A stretch of DNA of 34,508 nucleotides. Source: Burkholderiales bacterium. GTDB taxonomy: Bacteria > Pseudomonadota > Gammaproteobacteria > Burkholderiales > UBA11063. The notes under the pieces were generated by a model. The model was not told where the DNA came from and searched no databases. It saw only the letters and a list, made by a program, of their open reading frames with translations. Both the position numbers and the translations under genes were made by a program. Below, piece after piece: positions 1-9,526 of the stretch; the stretch's first letter is position 1, and each line of letters begins with the position of its first letter. Where the stretch lies: contig JAQUVM010000015.1 of the NCBI GenBank assembly GCA_028693355.1, forward strand, positions 1 through 34,508. The letters run 5' to 3'.

Positions 1-828
1 AAATACTTCAACATCGCCATGCCCCCAGCATAAACGAGATAAATAGTTTAATAATGCTTCAGGCAAAATCCCCATATCTTTATACTGCATAACACTAACA
101 GGATCACGACGTTTTGACATTTTTTGACCATCATCACGCAAAATCATTGGTAAGTGTGCATACTGTGGAATAGGAGCTCCAAGCGCCTGTAATATATTAA
201 TTTGGCGAGGTGTATTATTAACATGATCATCACCGCGTGTTACATGAGTTATACCCATATCCCAATCATCAACTACTACACAAAAATTGTATGTTGGAGT
301 ACCGTCAGAACGCGCAATAATTAAATCATCAAGCTCAGTATTCGCTATTTCAATACGACCTTTAACTAAATCATCCCATGCAACGACACCATCAGTTGGA
401 TTTTTAAACCTTACTACTGGATTTCGTGATTTATCAACACTATCATTATTTAAACATTTACGATTATAACGAGGCTTTTCTTTACGAGCCATCTGTTCTT
501 CACGCATAGTGTCGAGCTCTTCTTTTGAGCAATAGCAATAATAAGCACTAACACTTTCAAGCATTTGTTGAATTACTTCTTTATATCGCTCCATTCTTTG
601 CATTTGGAAATATGGCCCCTCATCATGTGAAAGCCCTAGCCAATCCATAGCATCTATAATACTATCAACGGATTCTTGAGTAGAGCGTTCTACATCCGTA
701 TCTTCAACCCTAAGAATAAATTTCCCATTTTTATTTTTGGCATATGCCCAAGAAAAAAGTGCTGTCCTAGCTCCCCCGAGGTGTAAAAAACCTGTAGGAC
801 TTGGTGCGAAACGAGTTCTAACTGTCAT
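1..828 (-). CDS. gltX: Glutamyl-tRNA synthetase, 3'-truncated by the window edge
   Basis: This class I aminoacyl-tRNA synthetase charges tRNA(Glu) in the cytoplasm. The first 276 codons lie in the window; the family is usually about 465-490 residues, so the C-terminal anticodon-binding part lies off the left edge. The N-terminus reads [13 protein letters not shown], with the HIGH-type motif as HLGG (residues 16-19) and the KMSKS loop as KMSKR (236-240). The zinc-insert cysteines C98, C100 and C125 line up with the E. coli numbering I recall, but residue 127, where E. coli has His, is Asn. The ATG at 828 is preceded by AGGA at good spacing. The gene starts 17 bp after the bestrophin-like stop codon and is probably the last gene of the mnmG operon. 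Identity is certain; only the 3' end is missing. Confidence 0.97.
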   Translation of the reverse strand, partial: MTVRTRFAPSPTGFLHLGGARTALFSWAYAKNKNGKFILRVEDTDVERSTQESVDSIIDAMDWLGLSHDEGPYFQMQRMERYKEVIQQMLESVSAYYCYCSKEELDTMREEQMARKEKPRYNRKCLNNDSVDKSRNPVVRFKNPTDGVVAWDDLVKGRIEIANTELDDLIIARSDGTPTYNFCVVVDDWDMGITHVTRGDDHVNNTPRQINILQALGAPIPQYAHLPMILRDDGQKMSKRRDPVSVMQYKDMGILPEALLNYLSRLCWGHGDVEVF

Positions 829-845
829 AAAAATTCCTAAAAATA

Positions 846-1730
846 TTATACTGAATAAGCATCCTCAATTAATGGCAAAGGTTTTGGCACATTCGGATCA
901 TTTAGCATATGTAATAAATTAATCTCAATATTACGCGAAATACTTGCTATTGGTACGGTCATTTTACTTATCACAAATGGATTTACCAGCTCTTGACCAT
1001 TAAGATGAATTACATTAAAAACAAATCCAGCAAACCAACCTAATAATACAGAATGAATACCTACTAACTCAATTAAAGATGAAGTAATTAAGGCAATAAA
1101 TATCCAAATAAATAAGCGCGTAAAAAAAACATATGTAATAGGAAAAACTGTATTATTAATACGTTCTGACTTACCCATTCCATCACAAAAATTCTGTAAG
1201 ATTAAATTTAATGAATTAAATGAAAAATCATTCAATGCACCACTACGATGTAGAAATGCTAAATCTTCGGCTTGAAACTGAAGTAATTTATTAGGTATAT
1301 GTTCGCTATCTTTAATTTTAACAACGTCAGCATCATCTACATATTTTAAGTAAACCCTACTACCATCTTTGCGCAAAGATGAAACCGTAGCGTATAAAAA
1401 AGCAAGATGTCTACGAACCATACGATGATTAAGCTCATTATTATCACTATATGCCAATAAATTACGTGCCCATGTTCGTGAATCATTAACGAGCCCACCC
1501 CATATTATCCGAGCTTCCCACCACCTGTTATAGGCCTGATCATTATTAAAACCTATAAAAAATGCAATAGCAGTACCCATAAATGCGGGGTAGCCTATTG
1601 GCATAGTAAATTTTACAAATACATAAGCATCAACATAATAAATTAATACACAAAAGGCTAACATAAGAATATCTACACGCCAAGTCATAGCAAAAACTTG
1701 ACGTAAACTTAACCTAGATTTTACTATCAT
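846..1730 (-). CDS. Bestrophin-family (UPF0187/YneE-like) membrane channel protein
   Basis: The protein (294 aa) belongs to the bacterial bestrophin family, pentameric inner-membrane ion channels; characterised bacterial members conduct cations, but the ion here is unknown. The diagnostic block [14 protein letters not shown] followed by [10 protein letters not shown] lies near residues 60-85. Hydrophobic segments sit near residues 15-60 and again around 200-245, as expected. The start is ATG 1730, 9 bp downstream of the gtrA-like stop. It is followed 17 bp later by gltX, so mnmG, gtrA-like, bestrophin and gltX look co-transcribed. Family assignment is firm from the motif; physiological role and regulation cannot be read from sequence. 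Confidence 0.9.
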   Translation of the reverse strand: MIVKSRLSLRQVFAMTWRVDILMLAFCVLIYYVDAYVFVKFTMPIGYPAFMGTAIAFFIGFNNDQAYNRWWEARIIWGGLVNDSRTWARNLLAYSDNNELNHRMVRRHLAFLYATVSSLRKDGSRVYLKYVDDADVVKIKDSEHIPNKLLQFQAEDLAFLHRSGALNDFSFNSLNLILQNFCDGMGKSERINNTVFPITYVFFTRLFIWIFIALITSSLIELVGIHSVLLGWFAGFVFNVIHLNGQELVNPFVISKMTVPIASISRNIEINLLHMLNDPNVPKPLPLIEDAYSV

Positions 1731-1739
1731 GACAACATC

Positions 1740-2150
1740 CTAAGATTTCACTCTAAAAGCCCAAAACTTACTAATTAAAAAAGTAATAATTGGTGTTATA
1801 AATGTAGGTAATAAACCCCATATATGATTTAACATTAATACTTTAGTTATTATTCTTACTCCGCTGGCATTAATAATCAATCCAATTATTGAAGTTATTG
1901 CAAATTTGATAAATTCACGTTTTGAATAACTTGATTTACGAAACGTAAACTTACTATGACCATAGTAAGATATAAACATTCCAACTAAATTACCAATTAT
2001 CATAGCGATAGTAGGATATATTCCAAACTTTGGACCAATTAAAAAAATAGCATCCTGCATAATAAGTGCTGAAATACCAACTAGTCCATAAATAAACATT
2101 TCTCGCATATGTTTATTTCGCTGAATTCTCTGTACATGTTTTCTTATCAT
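1740..2150 (-). CDS. GtrA-like four-helix membrane protein
   Basis: This 136-residue hydrophobic protein matches the GtrA/DPMS3-like family (PF04138). Four membrane spans are visible (roughly residues 17-35, 43-62, 80-100, 108-127), with the typical loop sequence [12 protein letters not shown] after helix 2 and SKFWAFR at the C-terminus. Family members assist transfer or flipping of polyprenyl-linked sugars in surface glycan modification, but no glycosyltransferase lies beside it here. Its ATG overlaps the mnmG stop codon in an ATGA arrangement, implying translational coupling, and the bestrophin gene starts 9 bp after its stop. Substrate unknown. The long charged N-terminus ([18 protein letters not shown]) contains a second possible start at M15. 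Confidence 0.85.
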   Translation of the reverse strand: MIRKHVQRIQRNKHMREMFIYGLVGISALIMQDAIFLIGPKFGIYPTIAMIIGNLVGMFISYYGHSKFTFRKSSYSKREFIKFAITSIIGLIINASGVRIITKVLMLNHIWGLLPTFITPIITFLISKFWAFRVKS

Positions 2151-4030
2151 TTTCGTGGGAATCCTTTTTTAGCATATACTTGTAGTAGTGAAATTGCAGC
2201 TGGAGTAATACCAGAAATGCGAGATGCTTGACCAAGGTTTTCAGGCACAAACCTAGCAATTTTTTGAATAACTTCTGCTGATAACCCGCTAATTTGATTA
2301 TAGTCAACATTGTTTGGTAACTTTATATCATCAAGATAAGACTGCTTCCCAACCTCATCCTGTTGACGAGCAATATAGCCAGCATATTTAATTTGGATTG
2401 CTACTTGTTCACAAACTACTTCATCATTGCTTAGGCCATCTCCAAAAGTTGGAAATTGTTTAATTTTATTATAATCAAATTCAGGTCTTTTTAACATATC
2501 GTGTAAAGAATACTCTCGTTCTATCTTTCCGCCAATTAACGCCTCGAAGGAGGTACCATTAATATTTCCAGGATAAATGAATAATTTTTTCAAACGATCT
2601 ATTTCACCAAAAACAGCTTCCTGCTTGCGTAAAAATATTTCCCAATGATCATCCATTACAACACCAAGCTCACGTCCTTTTGCTGTTAATCGTAGATCAG
2701 CGTTATCTTCACGAAGTTGTAAACGGTATTCTGCGCGAGAAGTAAACATACGATATGGTTCTGTCACACCCTTTGTTATCAAATCATCAACCATTACACC
2801 AAGATAAGCTTCATTACGTTTTGGACACCAACTATCTTTACCCTGAGCTAAAAGCCCTGCATTTATTCCTGCCAGCAAGCCTTGTGCAGCCGCTTCTTCA
2901 TAACCTGTAGTGCCATTTATTTGGCCTGCAAAAAATAACCCATGGATCATTTTAGACTCTAAACTTGATTTTAAATAAGTTGGGTTAAAATAATCATATT
3001 CAATAGCATAACCAGGGCGTAAAATATGCGCATTTTCAAGCCCTCTCATTGAACGAACTAATTGTAACTGAATATCAAATGGTAATGAAGTTGATATTCC
3101 ATTTGGATAATATTCATGTGTAGTCAAGCCTTCTGGCTCTAAAAATATTTGATGTGAATCTTTATCTGCAAAACGATTAACTTTATCTTCAATAGATGGG
3201 CAATAACGAGGTCCAACTCCCTCAATTACACCTGTAAACATTGGCGAACGATCAAAACCACTACGAATAATATCATGTGTATTTGAATTAGTATGGGTTA
3301 TCCAACATGAAACCTGCTCTGGATGATCTGAACTCTTACCACGGAAAGAAAATATTGGAGTTGGACTATCACCTGGTTGCTCTTCCATAACACTAAAATC
3401 AATTGTTCTGCCATCTATACGAGGTGGTGTTCCAGTCTTTAAGCGTCCAACGGGTAAGTTATAATCCCTCAATTTTTCAGAGAGTCTAATTGATGCAGGA
3501 TCTCCTGCTCTACCACCAATATAATTATCTAAACCTATATGGATTCTACCACCTAGAAAAGTCCCAGAAGTAAGTACGATAGTCTTACCTTTAAATATAA
3601 TTCCGCTTTGAGTTACAGCTCCAGTAACTTTATCATTTTCAATAATTAAATCATCAACGGCTTGTTGAAATAAAGTTAAATTTTGCTGATTTTCTAATTC
3701 ATAACGCACATATGCTTTATACAATACCCGATCAGCCTGAGCGCGAGTTGCGCGAACTGCTGGACCTTTACTACTATTTAAAATACGAAATTGAATACCT
3801 GAATGATCGGCTGCACGAGCCATAACACCACCTAAAGCATCAACCTCTTTGACTAAATGCCCTTTACCAATTCCACCAATTGAGGGGTTGCATGACATTT
3901 GTCCCAATGTTTCAATATTATGGGTCAGTAATAATGTCTTTAATCCCATACGACTAGATGCCAAACATGCTTCAGTTCCAGCATGACCACCGCCAATTAC
4001 TATTACATCAAATTCTTTATCAAAAATCAT
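2147..4030 (-). CDS. mnmG: tRNA U34 5-carboxymethylaminomethyl modification enzyme MnmG
   Basis: MnmG (GidA) works with MnmE in the cytoplasm to install cmnm5 on U34 of certain tRNAs, using FAD and 5,10-methylene-THF. The full 627-residue length is normal for the family. Visible marks are the Rossmann FAD motif GGGHAGTEA near residue 13, the [14 protein letters not shown] block near 45, the family signature [10 protein letters not shown] near 275, GYEEAAAQG near 370, and a C-terminal helical domain ending in [17 protein letters not shown] that contacts MnmE and tRNA. It heads a minus-strand set with a 4-bp overlap into the gtrA-like gene. AGAAGA precedes the ATG. The usual downstream partner rsmG is absent here. 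A promoter should lie in 4031-4100, but I see no clear -35/-10 pair. Confidence 0.97.
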   Translation of the reverse strand: MIFDKEFDVIVIGGGHAGTEACLASSRMGLKTLLLTHNIETLGQMSCNPSIGGIGKGHLVKEVDALGGVMARAADHSGIQFRILNSSKGPAVRATRAQADRVLYKAYVRYELENQQNLTLFQQAVDDLIIENDKVTGAVTQSGIIFKGKTIVLTSGTFLGGRIHIGLDNYIGGRAGDPASIRLSEKLRDYNLPVGRLKTGTPPRIDGRTIDFSVMEEQPGDSPTPIFSFRGKSSDHPEQVSCWITHTNSNTHDIIRSGFDRSPMFTGVIEGVGPRYCPSIEDKVNRFADKDSHQIFLEPEGLTTHEYYPNGISTSLPFDIQLQLVRSMRGLENAHILRPGYAIEYDYFNPTYLKSSLESKMIHGLFFAGQINGTTGYEEAAAQGLLAGINAGLLAQGKDSWCPKRNEAYLGVMVDDLITKGVTEPYRMFTSRAEYRLQLREDNADLRLTAKGRELGVVMDDHWEIFLRKQEAVFGEIDRLKKLFIYPGNINGTSFEALIGGKIEREYSLHDMLKRPEFDYNKIKQFPTFGDGLSNDEVVCEQVAIQIKYAGYIARQQDEVGKQSYLDDIKLPNNVDYNQISGLSAEVIQKIARFVPENLGQASRISGITPAAISLLQVYAKKGFPRK

Positions 4031-4133
4031 TTTTATATCTTCTGTTTTATACCTAACAACTAAATTAAAGTTATATAATTTGTTTATACTAAATTTTGCC
4101 TTGATTTTATCATACTACATAACTATTAATTAA

Positions 4134-4170
4134 TGATATAAGTGATATTAGATAAACTATTCTTATATCA
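4134..4170. repeat. Imperfect-loop inverted repeat at the regulator stop codon
   Basis: A perfect 9-bp inverted repeat (TGATATAAG at 4134-4142, CTTATATCA at 4162-4170) brackets a 19-nt loop and overlaps the stop codon of the PAS-HTH gene. It is AT-rich and has no T-tract, so it may be a weak terminator or mRNA end structure between the regulator and mnmG, or chance in AT-rich DNA. Confidence 0.3.
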
Positions 4171-4992
4171 ACAAAGCCATAAATCAAAAACATCATTGCT
4201 AATATCCCAAGATCCTAATGGAATAAATTCTGCGGGTATTGCAACATCATAGCCTAACTTAAACGACATATCTCGTAATGCCTCATTTGATTCAACCCCA
4301 AAGATATTTTTTAAATTATGTAAATGTTTATTAACTGCTGCTGGAGACACTTTATAGCCAAATCTAGATAACCAGATAGAAACATCTGTATAACTATAAT
4401 TTCTTGCATAAAGGTACAGAACCATTTTTTGAGTGCGGGTTAGCTCATATTTTTGAAATTCATCACGATTTAGTGGGTATCCACCAGTTTGAAAAAATTT
4501 AGCACCTAAGTTTGCTAACCGAGCCACCGAAAAATTTTTATACTGTATATGAATAGCAATAAAATTACCATTTACATCAAATATCGGCGTCTTATAACTA
4601 ATAATAGATCGACGAACATCATTAATATCCTGAAATACTTCAAGAAAAATATGCTTGCTTTTTTTAGAAATTATTTCATCATGCTGAGTCATTAGTAAAT
4701 CTTTTTTTTGCTCGTAGATAGTAAACAAGCCACAAATGCTATTTTGGCATATTGAACTACCGATTTCTGGTAATTTCTCACAATTTAAAAACTCCTTAAT
4801 ATTTGGAGAGTAATCTAGGACATTACCAAAGCTATCAACTAAAACACATATATAACCAAGAGTCTTTGCCATATTTATAGACCAAAAAATATAATCCTTT
4901 TTCGTAACATCTATAGCCGTAATATCTACAATAGTTCTGTTTCCCATTTTTATAAATCCGAATAATAAGTGATGACAACTAGATTCTATCAT
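4168..4992 (-). CDS. Putative transcription regulator with PAS-like sensor and LuxR-type HTH
   Basis: I do not recognise a named gene. The 274-residue protein has a mixed alpha/beta N-terminal part (about 45-155) whose pattern resembles a PAS sensor: YICVLVDSFGNVLDYS early, then KTPIFDVNGNFIAIHIQY as the closing strands. Residues 184-233 fit a LuxR/GerE helix-turn-helix, beginning LTRTQKMVLYLYARNYSYTD and ending with a recognition-helix-like VSPAAVNKHLHNLKNIFGV. There is no receiver domain or membrane span. Six cysteines (6, 49, 71, 82, 87, 274) leave open a redox or metal input. The gene diverges from smc with a 72-bp spacer. ATG 4992 has no strong ribosome site; ATG 4947 (M16), with GGA 9 nt upstream, is a reasonable alternative. 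Regulator role is inferred from the fold pattern; target and ligand unknown. Confidence 0.6.
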   Translation of the reverse strand: MIESSCHHLLFGFIKMGNRTIVDITAIDVTKKDYIFWSINMAKTLGYICVLVDSFGNVLDYSPNIKEFLNCEKLPEIGSSICQNSICGLFTIYEQKKDLLMTQHDEIISKKSKHIFLEVFQDINDVRRSIISYKTPIFDVNGNFIAIHIQYKNFSVARLANLGAKFFQTGGYPLNRDEFQKYELTRTQKMVLYLYARNYSYTDVSIWLSRFGYKVSPAAVNKHLHNLKNIFGVESNEALRDMSFKLGYDVAIPAEFIPLGSWDISNDVFDLWLC

Positions 4993-5018
4993 ATAGAACC
5001 ATAATCATAATTGTAGAA

Positions 5019-5027
5019 TGATATAAT
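5019..5027 (+). promoter_or_regulatory. Extended -10 promoter of smc
   Basis: TGATATAAT is a perfect -10 hexamer (5022-5027) with the extended TGN element, 37 bp before the smc ATG. No convincing -35 lies upstream, as is common for extended -10 promoters. It sits in the spacer shared with the divergent PAS-HTH gene. Confidence 0.6.
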
Positions 5028-5064
5028 ACGCGTTTGTTTTGTCTTTATTAATTTGCGGGTGTTC

Positions 5065-8000
5065 ATGAGATTACAACAAGTAAAATTATCTGGTTTTAAA
5101 TCCTTTGTTGATGTAACAGCTATCGATGTCTATGGCCAACTTGTTGGAATTGTGGGTCCAAATGGATGCGGCAAATCAAATGTAATTGACGCAGTGCGTT
5201 GGGTATTAGGTGAGTCATCAGCACGCCAATTACGCGGTGAATCAATGATGGATGTCATATTTAATGGCTCTATCAAGCGAAAACCTGTTTCACGAGCTAC
5301 CGTAGAATTAGTATTTGATAATACACAAAAATCATTACATGGCTTATGGAACACTTATGATGAAGTATCTATCAAACGGCTAATTTCACGTCAAGGTGAA
5401 TCAATTTATTATATAAATAATCAACAAGTTCGTCGTAAAGATATTACTGATTTATTTTTGGGTACTGGAGTCGGAACAAAAGGCTATGCAGTAATTGAAC
5501 AAGGCATGATAGGTAAAATTATTGAATCTAAGCCTGAAGACATGCGTGCTTTTATTGAAGAAGCGGCTGGAGTATCAAAATATCGTGAGCGTCGACGAGA
5601 AACATTATTGCGTTTAGCTGATACCGCAGAAAACTTACAACGCTTAGAAGATATTCATAGTGAGATTATCAACCAACTAGAAAAACTACAAGAGCAAGCT
5701 CAAGTTGCAACTACACATCAAAATCTATCTCAAGAATTAGGACAAACTAAGCTCCTCTCACTAGCTATTAAAATCAAAGAAGCAACAAGTATTTTAACTG
5801 ATGCAAGTCAGTTTATTGGTAATTGCGAAGATGAATTAAGAGTACTTGGTTATCAATTAGAAGAAATCAACGAACAATTAGCAATTGAACAAGATAAGAA
5901 AATAGAAAAGGAAATTGAGCTTCAAGATTTAGTTAGCCAATTCAACGAATTACGCACAAACCTTGCTCGAGTTGAAGAACGTTATAAACATTATAGTGAT
6001 TTATTAAAACGTTTTGAAAACGAATCGGTTGACTTGGCATCTAAAGAAAATGATATTAATCATGAAATTGAATTACTAAAAAGTCAAGCAGAAGAACACT
6101 TATTACAAATTGATGATAACCAAATAGAACTAAGCGAGATAGGTTTTCAAAGAGAAAATCAACAAGTAATGGTGGAAGATCAGCAAGAGATATATGACAA
6201 AATCGCAACTCAAGTTGCAAATCGCCAAACATTACTAAGTGCTTTAAAACATGAGTTAGATTTACTCAATAATAGCTTAAGCCACAAACGACAACAAAAA
6301 AGTAATTTGTCAGCTCGTTTAGCAAAGCTTGAACAAGAAACTCAAACATTGGACTTTGATCAAGATTATCATTTTATCAAAGAAGAAATTGATTTAGTAA
6401 ATGACGAATTAGTTACTTGTGAATTTACATTAGAAGAAAAATCACAAAAACTTGAGTCCTCACAAGATGAATTAATAGTATTAAACAAACAAAAATCTGA
6501 TAGTGACAAAGAATTAGCTGCTGTTGAAGCAAAAATTACTACCATTAGCAAGCTTTTAAATAATAACGAAAGCGTTAATATAGATATAATTCATAGTGGT
6601 GAAATTTGGGAAAACATTACAGTAAAAGATGGCTATGAAAAAGCTGTTGAAGCAGCTATAAATAATATTTTAACTGCAAAAATAGTTACAAATAATTATA
6701 TCATAGAAGATGTACCTCAGCAAAAAATTGCTTTATGGTGGGAAAATTCAGCATCACTAACGACTGTCTCTGGGAGCCTTGCTGAATATGTTACAATAAA
6801 TAATAATGCTATTAATAACCTTTATAGTTACCTAAACAATGTAAAATTAATTGATAAAACCGAAGCAAATAAATTACATAATAATGAAATTGGTGTGACA
6901 TTAGATGGACACTTATTAACTCGTGACTTTATTATTTATAATCCAAATCATGGCGGCAATAATTTAATTCAGCTACAAAATGAAATATTAAAACTGAAAC
7001 AACATTCTGAAGACGTACAAATCACGCTAGAAACAGTTAATGCATCTTTAGCCCTTAAGCAAACAAATGAGCAAAACCTTAAAAACGATGTAACAAGTCT
7101 CGAAGCAAAACTTAAACGACTACTTAGTAAAAAGCATGATTTACAACTAGAATTTACAAAACAAGAGCAAATTTATTTACAAAATCAACGCCACCAAGAG
7201 CGTGTAAGCCAAGAATTAAAGTTATTGCAAAATGATATTGGTCACTTAAGCGACGATATCGAAGAACTTGAAATAAAGCTGGATGATAGTCAAATTAATT
7301 ATGAAGAAAACTCTAACTCTAACTACGGTATAGAATTAGAAAAGGTTGAAGCTGAAACATCTTTGCAGTTAGCTAAAAACCGCTTACAAGAAATAGACTC
7401 TCGCTCAAATAAGCTTATCGTTGATAATCAATTATTAAAACAACAGCAGCAACACTCTCTAAATATGATTGAAGAAAAAAGCTTACAACTCCAAGCAGCT
7501 AAAAATCGCTTAAGTGAGTTGTCTAAAGAAAGAAGCGAAAGTAGCAATAACAACCAAGCTCAAGAAATTATCAAATTACAAGAAGAAATTGCTGAAGTAA
7601 CAAAAAATATGCAATCGGTACAAGAAGAGCTAAATAAATTATCAGATATCATCATCAATTTTAAAAATAAATCTGGAGCAATAAATAGCAATTATCAACG
7701 TAATTTAGAAAAAATTAATCAAACTAAATTTCGTGTACAAGAACAACAAATTCTTTTATCTACGTATGAAGAGCAAATTGAAAATGATGAAATTGATGAA
7801 TCAACTTTAGCTGAGTTAGTTAATCAGAATAATAAATCAGTCACTGAAATTAATGCTAAAATTAAAGTTCTTGAAAAACAAATTGAAGATTTAGGATTAG
7901 TTAATTTAAAAGCCATTGAAGATTTAAATGATGCAAATAGTAAAGAACAAGAGCTTATCGCACAAATTTCAGATTTACAATTAGCTAAAACCACTCTTGA

Positions 8001-8514
8001 AGACGCTATTAGCCATATTGATAACGAAACTCGTAAACTTCTACAAAAAACGTTTGATGATGTTAACGAGGCAATTATAGTATATTTCAGGACATTATTT
8101 GGAGGAGGAAATGCCCGCTTAGCACTAACCGATAAAGATATCCTAAGTGCTGGAATGCAAATTTATGCTGAACCTCCAGGTAAGAAAAACTCTACAATAC
8201 ACTTACTGTCTGGTGGCGAGAAAGCATTAGCTGCTATGAGCTTTATTTTTGCATTATTTAGCTTAAACCCAGCTCCATTTTGTTTATTAGACGAAGTTGA
8301 TGCCCCACTTGATGATGCAAATACTCAGCGCTTTTGTAATTTAGTCAAAGAACTATCAAATAAAACCCAGTTTGTATATATTTCTCACAATCGTTTAGCT
8401 ATGGAGATGGCAGATCAACTAGTTGGAGTAACTATGCAAGAAAAAGGTGTATCTACAACTGTCAGCGTAAGTTTAATAGAAGCAATAAAACATACAGAAG
8501 AAACAAAACAATAA
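5065..8514 (+). CDS. smc: Chromosome partition protein SMC
   Basis: SMC is the ATPase core of bacterial condensin, which compacts and segregates the chromosome. The 1149-residue protein shows the full architecture: N-terminal MRLQQVKLSGFKSF with Walker A GPNGCGKS (31-38), a long coiled coil, a hinge at roughly 500-640, a second coiled coil, and the C-terminal ABC half with signature LSGGEKALAAMSF (S1049) and Walker B CLLDEVDAPLDD (D1076, E1077). I chose ATG 5065 because homologues begin MRL..., although the frame is open from a TTG four codons earlier. Its partners ScpA and ScpB are not in the window. yqgE follows after 17 bp. An extended -10 promoter precedes it. Confidence 0.97.
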   Translation: MRLQQVKLSGFKSFVDVTAIDVYGQLVGIVGPNGCGKSNVIDAVRWVLGESSARQLRGESMMDVIFNGSIKRKPVSRATVELVFDNTQKSLHGLWNTYDEVSIKRLISRQGESIYYINNQQVRRKDITDLFLGTGVGTKGYAVIEQGMIGKIIESKPEDMRAFIEEAAGVSKYRERRRETLLRLADTAENLQRLEDIHSEIINQLEKLQEQAQVATTHQNLSQELGQTKLLSLAIKIKEATSILTDASQFIGNCEDELRVLGYQLEEINEQLAIEQDKKIEKEIELQDLVSQFNELRTNLARVEERYKHYSDLLKRFENESVDLASKENDINHEIELLKSQAEEHLLQIDDNQIELSEIGFQRENQQVMVEDQQEIYDKIATQVANRQTLLSALKHELDLLNNSLSHKRQQKSNLSARLAKLEQETQTLDFDQDYHFIKEEIDLVNDELVTCEFTLEEKSQKLESSQDELIVLNKQKSDSDKELAAVEAKITTISKLLNNNESVNIDIIHSGEIWENITVKDGYEKAVEAAINNILTAKIVTNNYIIEDVPQQKIALWWENSASLTTVSGSLAEYVTINNNAINNLYSYLNNVKLIDKTEANKLHNNEIGVTLDGHLLTRDFIIYNPNHGGNNLIQLQNEILKLKQHSEDVQITLETVNASLALKQTNEQNLKNDVTSLEAKLKRLLSKKHDLQLEFTKQEQIYLQNQRHQERVSQELKLLQNDIGHLSDDIEELEIKLDDSQINYEENSNSNYGIELEKVEAETSLQLAKNRLQEIDSRSNKLIVDNQLLKQQQQHSLNMIEEKSLQLQAAKNRLSELSKERSESSNNNQAQEIIKLQEEIAEVTKNMQSVQEELNKLSDIIINFKNKSGAINSNYQRNLEKINQTKFRVQEQQILLSTYEEQIENDEIDESTLAELVNQNNKSVTEINAKIKVLEKQIEDLGLVNLKAIEDLNDANSKEQELIAQISDLQLAKTTLEDAISHIDNETRKLLQKTFDDVNEAIIVYFRTLFGGGNARLALTDKDILSAGMQIYAEPPGKKNSTIHLLSGGEKALAAMSFIFALFSLNPAPFCLLDEVDAPLDDANTQRFCNLVKELSNKTQFVYISHNRLAMEMADQLVGVTMQEKGVSTTVSVSLIEAIKHTEETKQ

Positions 8515-8531
8515 ATTAATATGGAGTACGC

Positions 8532-9092
8532 ATGCAAATTGAATTAAATAAGAATTTTAGAGGTAAGTGTTTAGTTGCCATGCCAAATACAAAAAGTAAT
8601 ATATTTAATGAAAGTGTTATATATATTACTGAGCATAGTACAATTGGCGGAGCTGTAGGTGTTATTATCAATAAAGATATTAACGAACAAACTGATTTAC
8701 CATTGATAGATATTGATTTTATTAACTACAATCAAAATTGGTCTAATAAAAATGTGTGCCTTGGCGGCCCAGTTGATCTAAAAACTGGTTTCATTTTATA
8801 TCATAACGAAACCACAGATGAATTATTATTAACAGGCAATGATAAAACAATTAAAAAAATCGCTAATGATACAACGGTTAATCCACTAATGTTTACAGCT
8901 GGGTATTGCATGTGGGAAACATTACAACTTGAAAGCGAAGTTAGATTTAATAATTGGTTAGTTATAGATAATATAGCGGCACAATTAATTAATGAAATAC
9001 CACCAGCTGATCGCTATCAATATGCATTAAAAATTGCAGGCGTAAATAATATAGCCTACTTTGACTTTACTGGCGGACATGGCTATGCCTAA
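8532..9092 (+). CDS. yqgE: YqgE/AlgH family protein (UPF0301)
   Basis: This is a 186-residue member of the UPF0301/AlgH family, typical in length. Recognisable parts are the opening FRGKCLVAMPNTKSNIFNES, the strand AVGVIINKD, the central CLGGPVD, FTAGYCMWE near residue 118 and the C-terminal FTGGHGYA. The molecular function is not established; AlgH was named for an effect on alginate production in Pseudomonas. A clear GGAG lies just before the ATG. The gene follows smc by 17 bp and overlaps ruvX by 8 bp, the pairing with ruvX seen in very many proteobacteria, which supports both calls. Confidence 0.93.
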   Translation: MQIELNKNFRGKCLVAMPNTKSNIFNESVIYITEHSTIGGAVGVIINKDINEQTDLPLIDIDFINYNQNWSNKNVCLGGPVDLKTGFILYHNETTDELLLTGNDKTIKKIANDTTVNPLMFTAGYCMWETLQLESEVRFNNWLVIDNIAAQLINEIPPADRYQYALKIAGVNNIAYFDFTGGHGYA

Positions 9093-9507
9093 TGAACTAA
9101 CTATTATGGCTTTTGACTATGGCGATGCTAGACTTGGCGTTGCAATAGGAAATACCTTAATCAAAATACCACATCCAATTATCACTATTGAAGGTGAAAG
9201 TATGTGGGCAAAAATTGATGCTTTAGAACCGATTATAAAAGAATGGATGCCAAATTTATTTGTTCTAGGGATGCCACACGAGTCAAATAACCCACAAAAA
9301 ATTCAGCTAATTAATACTATTAAAAACTTTGCTAAGCGTATTTCAAAAAAATATAATCGAGAAGTCATTATGGTAAATGAAGATTTTACATCTATGCACG
9401 CTAGTAGCTTATTAAATGAACAAAACATTTATGCTCGTAAACAACATGGAAAGCTAGACCAACTGGCTGCCTGCAGTATTTTGCAAACATATCTATCTGA
9501 AATATAA
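9085..9507 (+). CDS. ruvX: Putative pre-16S rRNA nuclease / Holliday junction resolvase homologue RuvX (YqgF)
   Basis: RuvX/YqgF is an RNase H-fold nuclease linked to maturation of the 16S rRNA 5' end; a resolvase role has also been proposed. The 140-residue protein carries AFDYGDARLGVAIG with the first catalytic Asp, VLGMPHESNNP in place of the usual GLP loop, NEDFTSMHA corresponding to the DER-T motif with an acidic residue retained, and KLDQLAACSILQTYL with the final Asp. I start it at ATG 9085, where GGCGGA lies 7 nt upstream; the frame is open from TTG 9061 and ATG 9079, but these have no ribosome site. The start overlaps the yqgE end by 8 bp, suggesting coupling. Confidence 0.9.
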   Translation: MPNELTIMAFDYGDARLGVAIGNTLIKIPHPIITIEGESMWAKIDALEPIIKEWMPNLFVLGMPHESNNPQKIQLINTIKNFAKRISKKYNREVIMVNEDFTSMHASSLLNEQNIYARKQHGKLDQLAACSILQTYLSEI

Positions 9508-9526
9508 TATATATTTAGAATCTTTA

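Noticed and set aside
287..922. Two short plus-strand frames opposite gltX and the bestrophin end
   Set aside because: They lie antisense to well-supported genes and their sequences show no domain or ribosome site.
2113..2310. Minus-strand frame across the mnmG/gtrA junction
   Set aside because: It is an alternative frame of two conserved coding sequences whose 4-bp overlap already explains the junction.
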